NCBI GenBank assembly: GCA_016865505.2
Contig: AP025252.1
Coordinates: forward strand, 186,001-250,000
Source of the DNA: Bryobacterales bacterium F-183
GTDB taxonomy: Bacteria > Acidobacteriota > Terriglobia > Bryobacterales > Bryobacteraceae
Reading direction: 5' to 3'
DNA: 64,000 nt
Position numbers and translations under genes: made by a program. The notes below the pieces were generated by a model, which made no database searches, was not told where the DNA came from, and saw nothing but the letters and a program-made list of their open reading frames with translations. Shown here in pieces: positions 24,087 to 33,190 of this stretch (positions within the stretch are counted from its first letter, which is position 1; every line of letters starts with the position of its first letter).

Positions 24087-27000
24087 ATGGTTGCTTTTCA
24101 AAGGGTCCTGCTGCTGCCCATGTTGGTGGCAGGGCTGGTCTATGCACAGGGGACGACTTCCCGCGTTACGGGTACAGTCGTAGATCCAAGCGGTGCGCCG
24201 ATTCCCGGCGTTGTTGTGAAACTCATTAGCGAGGAAACAAACCTCGCGTTTGAAGTGAAAACAGCGGATAGCGGCGTTTATCTTTTCGACAGCGTACGGT
24301 CCGGTCTCTACACGGTTTCGGTGGAGGCACAGGGGTTTAAGAAGTTCGTTTCGCGCGAAAATCGCGTGCAGATTGGCCAGCCGGCTACGGTGGACGTTCG
24401 GCTGGAGGTTGGCAATATCGTTGATGTCGTGGATGTGGTCGAGACGGCGCAGCAAGTGCAGACCAGTTCTTCATCGAACCTGGGCAACACGCTGAGCGAG
24501 CGTACGATTCGCGATATTCCGATTGTTGGCGCGCGTGGCCGCAACATCCTGACGGCGCTGAATGTACAGCCCGGTGTGGTGAACGGTGGCAATACGGGTG
24601 GCGGCGTACACGTAAACGGCGCTCGCGACCGTTCGTGGAACTACACGCTGGACGGTATCGATATCAATGAAACATCAGCGGGCGGATCCAATTCCTCGCC
24701 CGTGCGTACCAATCCTGACATGCTGCAGGAATTCCGTGTCATTACGTCCAATCCGAGTGCGGAATATGGGCGCAATTCCGGCGGTACGGTAGCGATGGTG
24801 TCGAGTTCGGGATCGAATCAATTTAAGGGTTCGTTGTTTTGGTTTTACCGGACACCTCGCCTGAATGCGAACGAATGGGAGAACAACTTTAACCGAGTTG
24901 GGAAGCGGAACTTTGTACAGAATATCGGCGGCGTGAGCATTGGCGGGCCGATCTTCAAGAACAAGACGTTCTTCTTTTACAACATTCAGGGTCTGGCGGC
25001 GACGCAGACGCAGGTGACCACCTCCACTGTATATACGGCGACGGCGCGTCAAGGTTTGCTGCGATATGTCGCTGGCGGGCAAAATGGCGCGGCAGGTACG
25101 CCGAATGCTGCGGTGGACTTTAACGGCAATGTACTGCCGGGGCGTGCGATTTCCACGTATAACGTGGTGACGTCCGATCCGGCGCGGCGCGGTCTGGACC
25201 CCACGGTGCAGGCGATGATTCAGAAGACACCGCTGCCGAATCGCTTTGATGTCGGCGATGGTTTGAATACGGCGGGTTATGTGTTTGCCGCGGATGAAGC
25301 CGAACGCCAGCGTGACCAGAACCTGCGTATCGATCACGTGATCAACGCCAAGAATACGATCTTTGGCCGGTATACGTGGGGCTATGCGAATACGCTTTGC
25401 GACTCGGTGAATGGCGGTTTGCGGCGCTTCCCCGATGCGGTTTGTACGGTGGATACGAATCGCAAGACGTACAATGCGGTGGCCAACTGGCGCTCGAACC
25501 CGAGTCCGAACATCACCAATGAATTGGTGGCCGGTTGGAACCAGTTCTACTTCGGCTTCCCGAATCCGTTCTTCGATCTGGGACGTTCGACCTTTACCGC
25601 GCCGAACAGCCTGACCTTGCCGGAAGTGTACACGTTCAACAACGAACGTACGCTGAAGACGGCACAGTTGGTGGAGAACTTCTCCTGGCTGCGTGGCAAT
25701 CATGCGATCAAGATGGGCGGCAACTTCCGCTATCAGCAGCATCTGGATACGCGCGGTACTGTAGGCGGCGTGAACGTCGGACAGCAGGTGAACTTTGACC
25801 GTACGGTGAACGTGGTCGACCCGACGGCGTTTGGTTTGCCGAACGACATCAACGTTGCGGTGGATCGTCCGGCACTGGAAAGTAACATCAACTTTCTTCT
25901 GGGCCGCGTGGGCACGGTGTCTCGCGCGTTTGTGGCGGGCACGGGCAACGATCAGTTTGTGGCCGATACTTTCAAGTTCGACGCACGCTTTCCGGAGTAC
26001 GACTTCTATATTCAGGACAGCTGGAAGGTACGCAAGAATCTGACGATCGACTACGGTCTGCGGTACGAGTGGAAGGGTACGCCGTCGAATCCCGACAATC
26101 GCATCTTCCGGCCGAATCAGACGGTGACCGCAGGGTCCGCTCCGTCCACCACGTTGCGCTGGACGCCGGGTCAACTGTACGGCAACCAGAACAAGAACTT
26201 TGGTCCTTCAGTGGGCTTTGCGTGGGATCCGTTCGGCAATGGCAAGACGTCGATCCGTGGTAACTATCGTCTGGCGTTTGATCGCATCACGACGTTCGTC
26301 CTGAGCTCGTTTGTGTTCCCGAACACGCCGGGCACGAGCATCGGCGTGGTGAACCGTACGTTTGGGCAGAATGGCGGACGCCTGTCGGAAGTCACCAATC
26401 TGGCGCCTCCCACGCAGCGGCCGAGCGAACTCGCACAGCCCACGGCATACTCCGATGCTTCGGTGACGGCCGTCGATCCGGGCCTGCAGACGCCCAAGAC
26501 CAACATGTGGACCCTGAGCATCCAGCGCGAAGTGGCGCGGCGTACGGTGGTGGAAGCCACCTACATCGGACGGCGTGCGTACAACCTGATGGGCGCGTAC
26601 AACGTGAACCAGGCGGAGATCTTCCGCAACGGGTTCCTGGATGCGTTCAACACGGTTCGCGCCGGTGGCGAGAGTGCGCTGATGAACAACTTGCTGCGCG
26701 CCGATACGCGAGTTCGCGCTGGCGAGACGGGGTCGCAGTTTATCCGGCGGCAGTTCCTGACGTCGGTGAACAATGGCTCGGTAGCGTTTATCGCGAATCA
26801 GTTGAGCCGCTTTTTGGTGAGCGGGCAGAATCTGCCGGCGGCGAGCGGCTTTAGCCCGTCTTTCTTCAATCCGTATCCGCAGTTTGGTGGCGGTTTGACG
26901 GTGATCGATTCGAACGATTGGTCGACGTATCACGCGCTGCAGTTGAGCATCAACCGGCAGTTTTCGTCCGGTGCCAGCGTGTATGCGGTGTACACGTTGT

Positions 27001-27704
27001 CGAAGTCGCTCGATACACGCAGCTTTGACCCGACGTTTACCACGGCTTCGGCTGGCGCGGTGCAGAGCGCGTCGAGCACGCCGTTCGACATCTTCAATCG
27101 CCGTTTGAACTACGCGCTGTCGGACTTTGATCGTACGCATGTGTTGCAGTCCACCTTTGTGTACGACCTGCCGTTTGGCCGTGGTCAAAAGTTTGGCGGT
27201 ACGGTTGGGCCGATGGTGAACCGGCTGATCGGCGGATGGCAGTTGCGCGGCATGTTCCGTGCGACGTCCGGACGTCCGTTTAGCGTGTTCAGCGGTGAGA
27301 ACAGCTTTTCGAGCGCGGTGGGCGCGTTTGCCGATTGCAATGGATGCACGCGGCAGGACGGGCAGGCTCGCGTCGAGAACGGCTTCATGTGGTACTTCAG
27401 TCCGGAAGAGCGGGCGAAGTTTGTGCAGCCGGCCACGGGTCCTGCGCCAGGTTCGCTGGGCAACACGGGACGTAACTTCTTCCGCGGCGACATCTGGGTG
27501 AATCTGGACATGAGCTTTGCCAAGAATACGCGGATCACCGAGCGGATCGGCTTTGAGATCCGCGCGGACATGACCAACTTCACCAACACGCCGACGTTCG
27601 GTATTCCGACGACGACCGTGACTTCCGCGACCTTCGGGCGTATCGGCGGAACGGTAAGTTCCACGGCGCGCCAGACGATGTTGGGTGCGAAGCTGACGTT
27701 TTAG
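24087..27704 (+). CDS. TonB-dependent receptor, Oar-like (1205 residues)
   Basis: The largest receptor here. It has a signal peptide ending GLVYAQ (about residue 20), a carboxypeptidase-regulatory domain (RVTGTVVDPSGAPIPGVVV to SGLYTVSVEAQGFKKF), a plug with NYTLDGIDINETSAGG, AEYGRNSGGTVAMV and SSGSNQFKGS, and a long barrel ending in TMLGAKLTF, the Phe-terminated outer-membrane signal. The plug sequence order (GGGVHVNGARDRSWNYTLDG) is typical of Oar-like receptors in Acidobacteriota. No TonB box was assigned. No degradative enzyme is adjacent, unlike the 4.6-13.3 kb receptors, so its cargo cannot be guessed. The ATG at 24087 gives a clean signal peptide but has no strong ribosome-binding site. 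Confidence 0.9.
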   Translation: MVAFQRVLLLPMLVAGLVYAQGTTSRVTGTVVDPSGAPIPGVVVKLISEETNLAFEVKTADSGVYLFDSVRSGLYTVSVEAQGFKKFVSRENRVQIGQPATVDVRLEVGNIVDVVDVVETAQQVQTSSSSNLGNTLSERTIRDIPIVGARGRNILTALNVQPGVVNGGNTGGGVHVNGARDRSWNYTLDGIDINETSAGGSNSSPVRTNPDMLQEFRVITSNPSAEYGRNSGGTVAMVSSSGSNQFKGSLFWFYRTPRLNANEWENNFNRVGKRNFVQNIGGVSIGGPIFKNKTFFFYNIQGLAATQTQVTTSTVYTATARQGLLRYVAGGQNGAAGTPNAAVDFNGNVLPGRAISTYNVVTSDPARRGLDPTVQAMIQKTPLPNRFDVGDGLNTAGYVFAADEAERQRDQNLRIDHVINAKNTIFGRYTWGYANTLCDSVNGGLRRFPDAVCTVDTNRKTYNAVANWRSNPSPNITNELVAGWNQFYFGFPNPFFDLGRSTFTAPNSLTLPEVYTFNNERTLKTAQLVENFSWLRGNHAIKMGGNFRYQQHLDTRGTVGGVNVGQQVNFDRTVNVVDPTAFGLPNDINVAVDRPALESNINFLLGRVGTVSRAFVAGTGNDQFVADTFKFDARFPEYDFYIQDSWKVRKNLTIDYGLRYEWKGTPSNPDNRIFRPNQTVTAGSAPSTTLRWTPGQLYGNQNKNFGPSVGFAWDPFGNGKTSIRGNYRLAFDRITTFVLSSFVFPNTPGTSIGVVNRTFGQNGGRLSEVTNLAPPTQRPSELAQPTAYSDASVTAVDPGLQTPKTNMWTLSIQREVARRTVVEATYIGRRAYNLMGAYNVNQAEIFRNGFLDAFNTVRAGGESALMNNLLRADTRVRAGETGSQFIRRQFLTSVNNGSVAFIANQLSRFLVSGQNLPAASGFSPSFFNPYPQFGGGLTVIDSNDWSTYHALQLSINRQFSSGASVYAVYTLSKSLDTRSFDPTFTTASAGAVQSASSTPFDIFNRRLNYALSDFDRTHVLQSTFVYDLPFGRGQKFGGTVGPMVNRLIGGWQLRGMFRATSGRPFSVFSGENSFSSAVGAFADCNGCTRQDGQARVENGFMWYFSPEERAKFVQPATGPAPGSLGNTGRNFFRGDIWVNLDMSFAKNTRITERIGFEIRADMTNFTNTPTFGIPTTTVTSATFGRIGGTVSSTARQTMLGAKLTF

Positions 27705-27718
27705 GAAATTCCTAGGCT

Positions 27719-27745
27719 GTAGCCCCGGCTAGAAACCGGGGCTAC
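27719..27745. repeat. REP-like perfect hairpin GTAGCCCCGG / CCGGGGCTAC
   Basis: A perfect 10-bp inverted repeat with the loop CTAGAAA lies 14 bases after the receptor stop. No T-tract follows on either strand, so it is a weak intrinsic terminator but resembles interspersed palindromic elements. I see no second copy in this window. It is directly preceded by the near-palindrome TAGGAAATTCCTA that includes the stop codon. Confidence 0.55.
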
Positions 27746-27756
27746 GAGGACTCGCT

Positions 27757-28527
27757 ATGAACGAAAAGGCGCTCGAACAGGAGTTGATGCTTCCTTTTGA
27801 ACTCCATCATATTCCCGCGCATTATCGAGACTACTACAGAGTAAAGAGAGGGAATTTCTTCGCAACTATTCTCCGCTTCGAGAAGCACTGGCGCGGTTAC
27901 CTATTGCTGGATTCAGCCATTGATTTGTCGCTAAACCATTGTCAGCGACTTACGGAGCCCAAACAGCTGTTACCTCTTTTGTTGTACGGACAGGCGCACG
28001 CGAAGATACGCATTGCCTTCGAACTATTCTTTAGCAGTTGCTTGGGTGAAGGCCGCTCGGTGATGCGAGACGCTGTGGAATTTGCTTCGATAGCCCATTA
28101 CATGCGCTATTCAAGTGAGTTGCAGCAAGTCTGGCTCAATCGCGCCGAGGACCCCAAGGCTTTCGAGAAGGAGTTTCGAAGCAACAAAAAGAAGAAGCTG
28201 TTCGGCACATCCCCAAAATTACATGCTGCTTGGAATCACCTTTCAGAAATCGGCGCACATTGCAATATCGACGCTGTTGCCGATCGACTTCTCACCGACG
28301 ATTCGAACGACCGGGACCTGCGTGTTGAGTCGACGTATCTGCATACCGATCTGAAGACGTGGCCTCTGTCCGCAGCTTACTTGCTGGGGGTTGCTACGGA
28401 AATCGAAGACCTGATTTTCAGTGATTTCGAGACCCGTCTACAACTCGTACCGGACCTCGTCGCAACTCGCCGCAAGTGGTATGGATATTTTCGGGAACTA
28501 AAAGCAGAAGTGAAAAAGTCCCTGTAA
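27757..28527 (+). CDS. Hypothetical protein, AT-richer than its neighbours
   Basis: A 256-residue soluble protein, mostly helical by eye, with no motif I recognise. It contains several Trp/His/Tyr-rich stretches (FELHHIPAHYRDYYR, RFEKHWRGYL) and a KKKK patch in the middle (SNKKKKLFG). Sampled lines have a GC content near 48%, well below the surrounding genes. Only two GTAC tetramers occur in 771 bases, against six to nine per 960 bases in host genes. It sits alone between a REP-like hairpin and the convergent esterase. These points suggest horizontal acquisition. Function unknown; a DUF5677-type or similar uncharacterised family is possible but not shown. Confidence 0.65.
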   Translation: MNEKALEQELMLPFELHHIPAHYRDYYRVKRGNFFATILRFEKHWRGYLLLDSAIDLSLNHCQRLTEPKQLLPLLLYGQAHAKIRIAFELFFSSCLGEGRSVMRDAVEFASIAHYMRYSSELQQVWLNRAEDPKAFEKEFRSNKKKKLFGTSPKLHAAWNHLSEIGAHCNIDAVADRLLTDDSNDRDLRVESTYLHTDLKTWPLSAAYLLGVATEIEDLIFSDFETRLQLVPDLVATRRKWYGYFRELKAEVKKSL

Positions 28528-28567
28528 TCGAAGACAAGTGAAGGCCAAAGCCGTTACAACACTGGTT

Positions 28568-29632
28568 CTACTGGCAGGAGCCTTTGGCGGTGGCACCGCA
28601 GAGGTTGCGGGCAAAGAAGGGCAAGACGTAGTTCTGGAAGCGTACGGCGACGGCACTGGTGTGCGTCCCTTGGTAGATCTCGAAGGTATTGGGGACGCCG
28701 TAACGGTCGAGGATGTCGTGCAGTTGCTGAGAGCCTGCCTTGAGTCCATCTTTGTCGCCGACATCGATGGCGATGGCCTTGTAGCGGCGGAGGCTGCTGA
28801 TGTACTGATCGACGAAGGCGAGCGGAGCGTTGGCGGCCCAGCGGGCTTGTACAGCAGGCTGCGCGACACCGTCTTTGACCGGGAGATCGAGGTACAGCGG
28901 CGGGTTCTTGGGGTTGGGCGACCAGGCGGACGCAGACGCCAGTTGCGCGCGTGCGCCGAAGGGTAGCTTGGCCGAGTCGGCGGGGGTCTTGACCTCTTCG
29001 ATGGCTTTGGCAAAGGCTGGATTCACAGGTCCGCCACTGCCCATGGGGGCGAGGCAGCAGGGACTCATGATGTACAAACTGCCGAAGACATCGGCGTGCT
29101 TCATGCCGATGCGAGTGGCGCCATAGCCGCCCATGGAATGTCCCACGAGGCCGCGAGCGGAACGCTGCGGTATGGTGCGGTAGTGCGAGTCCATGTAGGC
29201 GACTACGTCCTGCGCGACATAGTTTTCAAAGTCGCCGGTGGTTCCGGAACTCGAGTACATCGAGCCGTTGTGGACGGTCTTCGAATCCGGCAGGACGACG
29301 ATCATTTCCTGCGCGCCTTGGGCGAACGCGCCTTCCACCGTTTGCGGTGTGTGGATCTCGCCGGACCATTGCTCGGCACCGATGGAGTACCCGTGCAGCG
29401 CGTACACGACGGGGTAGCGGCGCTTTTTGTCCTTGGCGTAGCTGGGCGGCAAGTAGACGATGGCATCGCGATCGACGGCGTTGCCTTCGAGGTTGCCTTC
29501 GAGCGACTTGCCGTGGATCTTGATGCGTTCCACCGTCACGGGCTTAGCCGTAGGAATGACCGGGGGAACTTCGGTTTTGACTTGCGCGAAGAGGAGCGCC
29601 GGGGCGATACAGATCAGAACGCAAAAACGCAT
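28568..29632 (-). CDS. Secreted alpha/beta-hydrolase esterase (esterase D / feruloyl esterase type)
   Basis: A 354-residue exported hydrolase. A signal peptide (residues 1-16, ending LLFAQ) precedes a putative-esterase domain: VVYALHGYS (oxyanion region), the nucleophile elbow GHSMGGYGA, an acid residue probably in DVGDKDGL, and a catalytic histidine in YQGTHTS. The fold resembles S-formylglutathione hydrolase/enterochelin esterase relatives used to remove acyl or feruloyl groups. It is the last gene of the minus-strand glycan cluster, so deacylation of a surface or dietary polysaccharide is a reasonable guess. The ATG at 29632 gives the signal peptide directly. Confidence 0.82.
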   Translation of the reverse strand: MRFCVLICIAPALLFAQVKTEVPPVIPTAKPVTVERIKIHGKSLEGNLEGNAVDRDAIVYLPPSYAKDKKRRYPVVYALHGYSIGAEQWSGEIHTPQTVEGAFAQGAQEMIVVLPDSKTVHNGSMYSSSGTTGDFENYVAQDVVAYMDSHYRTIPQRSARGLVGHSMGGYGATRIGMKHADVFGSLYIMSPCCLAPMGSGGPVNPAFAKAIEEVKTPADSAKLPFGARAQLASASAWSPNPKNPPLYLDLPVKDGVAQPAVQARWAANAPLAFVDQYISSLRRYKAIAIDVGDKDGLKAGSQQLHDILDRYGVPNTFEIYQGTHTSAVAVRFQNYVLPFFARNLCGATAKGSCQ

Positions 29633-29655
29633 TTGCGTACGATCTTATATCGCTT

Positions 29656-29901
29656 TTAGCAAAGAATGGGGTTGCGGCCCTCTTCAACGGCCCTCAGAAA
29701 GCGGGCGTTGCCTTTGACCCATTCGGCATACGCTTCGGGTTGCGAGGCGCGGATGGAGCGTACGCGCACGGCGAACTGCTTCAACGCCATGTTGGCTTTG
29801 CCTGTGTTTCCCGTCTCTTGGGACTCACGGTAGTTGCGCTCTACGGTGCTGCGCAAGGTCTCTAGTGTTTGAATGGCCCGTTCAAATTCGAAATCCGGCA
29901 T
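29656..29901 (-). CDS. Small hypothetical protein
   Basis: An 81-residue, highly charged helical protein with no recognised motif (RNYRESQETGNTGKAN, AEWVKGNARFLRAVEEG). An AGGAG lies about 16 bases before the ATG. It sits between the glycosyltransferase 4 and esterase genes on the same strand, with gaps of 55 and 23 bases, so it is probably in the same transcript. Coding status rests on position and composition; it could be spurious. Confidence 0.5.
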   Translation of the reverse strand: MPDFEFERAIQTLETLRSTVERNYRESQETGNTGKANMALKQFAVRVRSIRASQPEAYAEWVKGNARFLRAVEEGRNPILC

Positions 29902-29956
29902 AAACCCGTGTGGACTCTCCTGTCTAAGTTTTAGCGGGTTTCGGCGGAATCGCGGC

Positions 29957-31042
29957 TCAAGGTTTGCTCAATAATTTCTCAAAAAGATGTTCGTAGTCGG
30001 AGGTGACCTTTTCCCAGCCGTAGCGCTGCTCTACCCGGGCTCTGGCGGCCGCCCCCAGCGCGTCCCGCTCGTGCTGCGGCATGCGTAGGGTCTCCTTGAG
30101 GACGTCGACGAGCGTGTTGTGGTGGAACGGGATGCCTACGCCGCCCGCGACCTCTGCGTTCTCTACCGTGTCCAGGTACAGGACGAGTGCGCCGCGTCCC
30201 ATGGCCTCAATCAATGCCGGATGCGTACCGCCGACCTCTGTGGCGTGGATGTAGGCGTAGCAGTGCGACTGCAGTTGCTTGTACCCCACGCCGTAGATCG
30301 CGCCGGGGATGACGATGCGGGGATCGCGGGTGTCCTTTACCTGGGCGATGTATCCATGGGCGTACGGGGCGTCGCCGATCAGGGCAAGCTGTAGCGGGGT
30401 GGCGACCTTCTCGAAGGCCTCGCGGACGAGCAGGGCGTTATTCTCAGGCTCCAGGCGGCTGACGTAGAGGAAGTACTGATCGGGGCGGAGGCCGAGGCCT
30501 TCCACGATGTCCTTCTGCGGAAGCTTGCCGGTCTCCGCGCCGTAGGCGATGAACGTCGAGCCGGCTTTGTAGCGATCCAGATAATACTCCTGGATCTTTT
30601 CGGCGTCCGTCACGATGTGGGACGGCAGCTTGGTGGACATCCACTCAGACGCGAGGTACCAGGTGCGGGCGAGGGCGTTCCACTTTTTGCGCTTGCGTTC
30701 GAGGCCGTCGACGTTCAGCGCCACTGGCATGCCGAGGACGCGAGGCATCCAGGTGAAGATCGCGTTGGCGGCGTTGCAATAGAGCACTGCATCGTGGCGG
30801 TGGAACAGCAGGTGCAGCGTCGAGATGCCGGTGTGCGCAAGGGTGTCGAAGTACTTGTGGCGGATGGTCGGCAAGTACGCGAGATCGACGCCTTTGTACT
30901 TGGGCGCGGTGTGGCGATTGCGGCAGTAGACGGTAACAGAATGGCCCCGGTCGACGAGTCGCGGGGCCAGTTCTTCGGCAAAGGTCTCAAAGCCGCCATA
31001 GTTGGCGGGGATGCCACGGGTTCCAAGAAGGGCGATCTTCAC
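29957..31042 (-). CDS. Glycosyltransferase family 4 with DUF1972 N-terminus
   Basis: A 361-residue GT-B glycosyltransferase. The N-terminus KIALLGTRGIPANYGGFETF is the DUF1972 signature common in rhamnosyl- and other sugar transferases of exopolysaccharide clusters. The C-terminal GT1-type domain has YFLYVSRLEPENN, IPGAIYGVGY and an E-x7-E-like segment HATEVGGTHPALIEAMGRG. It would transfer a sugar from a nucleotide sugar to a lipid-linked acceptor at the cytoplasmic face. The start lies nine bases after the stop of the upstream GT2 gene, in a run of glycosyltransferases. Donor and linkage are unknown. Confidence 0.85.
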   Translation of the reverse strand: MKIALLGTRGIPANYGGFETFAEELAPRLVDRGHSVTVYCRNRHTAPKYKGVDLAYLPTIRHKYFDTLAHTGISTLHLLFHRHDAVLYCNAANAIFTWMPRVLGMPVALNVDGLERKRKKWNALARTWYLASEWMSTKLPSHIVTDAEKIQEYYLDRYKAGSTFIAYGAETGKLPQKDIVEGLGLRPDQYFLYVSRLEPENNALLVREAFEKVATPLQLALIGDAPYAHGYIAQVKDTRDPRIVIPGAIYGVGYKQLQSHCYAYIHATEVGGTHPALIEAMGRGALVLYLDTVENAEVAGGVGIPFHHNTLVDVLKETLRMPQHERDALGAAARARVEQRYGWEKVTSDYEHLFEKLLSKP

Positions 31043-31051
31043 GCCTCTTGA

Positions 31052-32170
31052 TTATGCCCGGCGTTTCTTGGCGCTTGCAGGGATGCTGGTCCGGCCGGTG
31101 TCTTCCGCAGCACGGCTGGAGGACGCTTCCCGCTGCGCTTTGACGGCGCTCAATTGCGAGGCGAACCTTGGAGCAGGTTTCGATACAGGTTCGTAGGAAA
31201 ACCAGCTTGCCATGTACTCTTCATCCACACGCATGCGGCTCATGATCTCCGCACGCTTCTGCATGAAGCGGCGCCAGTTCGACGCAATGTACCAGAACGC
31301 CTTGAGCGAACTGTGTTCACGCAGCAGACAGGCCGAGAAAACGACCAGGTCGCGCGTAGTGATCGATGCCCAGTTGCGACGGTACAGCCCCGGCGTGATG
31401 TTTTTGATGCGCATCAGGAACCGGTTCTTCACCGAATGCATGTTGATGGCAGGCGGCAAAGCCCGGCGGTTACCGGGGAGAACGTTGCGTACGTGGTAGC
31501 CGCGGGCGTCCGGTGTGTAGACACAGCGCCAACCCATCAACTGCGCGCGCCAGGCAACGTCGGCGTCTTCGCGATAAACAAAGAAGTCCGGATCGAAGAA
31601 GTCGCCATCCAAAGAGATGTCATCGATCATCGTGCGGCGATACAGCGCTGCCGCAGCGGTGGCACCGAAGACGTACTCGGGTTTTGTGTAGTGACCGTTA
31701 TCGACTTCCTGGCTACCACGGTCCAGATGGCGGAGCATGGGCGTGAAGTAGATACCGGTGGAATCCACCAGTTGTTGTTCCGGGAGATCAAAGGTGGCAA
31801 GGATGGTTAGCAGTTTTCCGCAGACGGTGCCGCACTTGGGGTCGGCTTTACCCGCGTCTACGAGTTCCTGTATGAAGCCCGTCATCAATAGGACGTCAGG
31901 GTTCAGCGTTAAGATCCATTCACCGCGGGAGAGCTGGATTGCCTGATTTTGCGCAGCGGCAAAGCCAATGTTCTCGTCGTTGTAAATGATCTTGACGCGG
32001 TCGTCGAACTGTTCCAGGATATCCGTCGTGCCATCCGTCGAAGCGTTATCGATCACGATGATTTCGCGATTCGGATACCGCTGTTCAAGAACCGATTCCA
32101 AACACCGCTTTATGAACCGGCCACTGTTGTAGGTCACGATTGTTATCGAAACCATGTCGTTACGCGGCAT
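31052..32170 (-). CDS. Glycosyltransferase family 2
   Basis: A 372-residue inverting GT-A enzyme. The nucleotide-sugar-binding fold is shown by ITIVTYNSGRFIKRCLES and VIDNASTDGT, the metal-binding region by LTLNPDVLL, and the acceptor-side acidic segment by FFVYREDADVAWR. The C-terminal 70 residues are basic and may be membrane-associated. The pattern matches rhamnosyltransferase-like GT2 enzymes (WbbL type) of O-antigen or capsule clusters. An alternative ATG five codons downstream (MVSITIV) is possible. It is separated by 75 bases from the upstream GT2 gene, so a promoter there cannot be excluded. Confidence 0.85.
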   Translation of the reverse strand: MPRNDMVSITIVTYNSGRFIKRCLESVLEQRYPNREIIVIDNASTDGTTDILEQFDDRVKIIYNDENIGFAAAQNQAIQLSRGEWILTLNPDVLLMTGFIQELVDAGKADPKCGTVCGKLLTILATFDLPEQQLVDSTGIYFTPMLRHLDRGSQEVDNGHYTKPEYVFGATAAAALYRRTMIDDISLDGDFFDPDFFVYREDADVAWRAQLMGWRCVYTPDARGYHVRNVLPGNRRALPPAINMHSVKNRFLMRIKNITPGLYRRNWASITTRDLVVFSACLLREHSSLKAFWYIASNWRRFMQKRAEIMSRMRVDEEYMASWFSYEPVSKPAPRFASQLSAVKAQREASSSRAAEDTGRTSIPASAKKRRA

Positions 32171-32245
32171 GCAGGCGATCTTGTGTCCCCATTATGAATT
32201 TGCGACGTACTGCATAAAGCCTCTGAACATCAACTGAAACTGCCA

Positions 32246-33190
32246 CTATCTGGACGCTCCAGCAGCCGGCTGCCGAGTCAGGGCGACGTTGCCCCTAAAA
32301 AATGAGGCGGCGGCCATGCGGATGATCTCTGCATACATCCCCGTGGTGCCACGGATGGCTACTGCGCGAAACGCTGCCCCGGCCATAACTCCAACACACA
32401 GAACGCGAAACGTGACGCGCGAGAAGTGCTTGGCCGAGTATCTTAGAAGGCTACCATACCAGAGCCGGTTCCGAAGTGATTCGCCTAACCGTAAGACGGA
32501 ATGGCCACCCCGGTGCCGAACCTTTACGTCCGGACTGTAGGCGATGCGAAAACCGGAGTCGAATGCTCTCCGGCAAAAATCGGCATCTTCAAACCAGACC
32601 GGGTAAAAACGTTCGTCCATGCCTCCCAATAATTCCCATACGTCCCGCCGCACCATCAAGCACGCTCCGGGTGGTTGTTCCACGAAACCATGCTTGCCGG
32701 GGTCCAGATCCAAACACCGGAACTGCCTATTGATGCGGTTTTTCGGCCACAAACGGTTCACTCCCAGTACCTCGAAGAGTAGCGAGGCCGGGGTTGGTAG
32801 CCGGCGCGCCCAGAATCCTTCCTGCGGATTTTCCTGGTCATCGACGAGCAATCCGCACGCCAAACCGTATTGCTCACACAGTGTTTCCATTGGCTTCAAG
32901 CTGCGCGACAGGATTTGTGTATCGGGATTGAGGATCAGCAGGTAGCGTCCCGAAGCGTCCGTTTGTGCGACACCCTGATTCACACCACCGGCAAACCCTT
33001 TGTTATCAACATTTGCGACAACTTGTAAGCCGTCGAAGGCATGGGCGCGGGCGGCCACGACGGTGTGGTCCTGGCTGGCGTTATCGATCACCACGGTCTG
33101 GCGCACCTCCGGGAGGGAGGCAAGCGATGTCAGACAGGGTCCGATTTCGTCCGCGGAGTTGTAGGTAACAATGACGGCTGCCACGCTCAC
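32246..33190 (-). CDS. Glycosyltransferase family 2
   Basis: A 314-residue GT2 enzyme with AAVIVTYNSADEIGPCL, VIDNASQDHT, LILNPDTQIL and the acceptor-binding segment VWFEDADFCRRAF. The GTG at 33190 overlaps the TGA of the upstream glycosyltransferase in GTGA, marking tight translational coupling; an earlier in-frame start would overlap that gene further and add an unconserved Ala-rich tail. A hydrophobic stretch near the C-terminus (VLCVGVMAGAAFRAV) may touch the membrane. Like its neighbours it probably extends a surface polysaccharide. Confidence 0.85.
   Translation of the reverse strand: MSVAAVIVTYNSADEIGPCLTSLASLPEVRQTVVIDNASQDHTVVAARAHAFDGLQVVANVDNKGFAGGVNQGVAQTDASGRYLLILNPDTQILSRSLKPMETLCEQYGLACGLLVDDQENPQEGFWARRLPTPASLLFEVLGVNRLWPKNRINRQFRCLDLDPGKHGFVEQPPGACLMVRRDVWELLGGMDERFYPVWFEDADFCRRAFDSGFRIAYSPDVKVRHRGGHSVLRLGESLRNRLWYGSLLRYSAKHFSRVTFRVLCVGVMAGAAFRAVAIRGTTGMYAEIIRMAAASFFRGNVALTRQPAAGASR

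Noticed and set aside
24675-26174. Minus-strand 499-codon frame inside the third receptor
   Set aside because: Arg/Ile/His-rich shadow; the plus strand has clear receptor motifs throughout.
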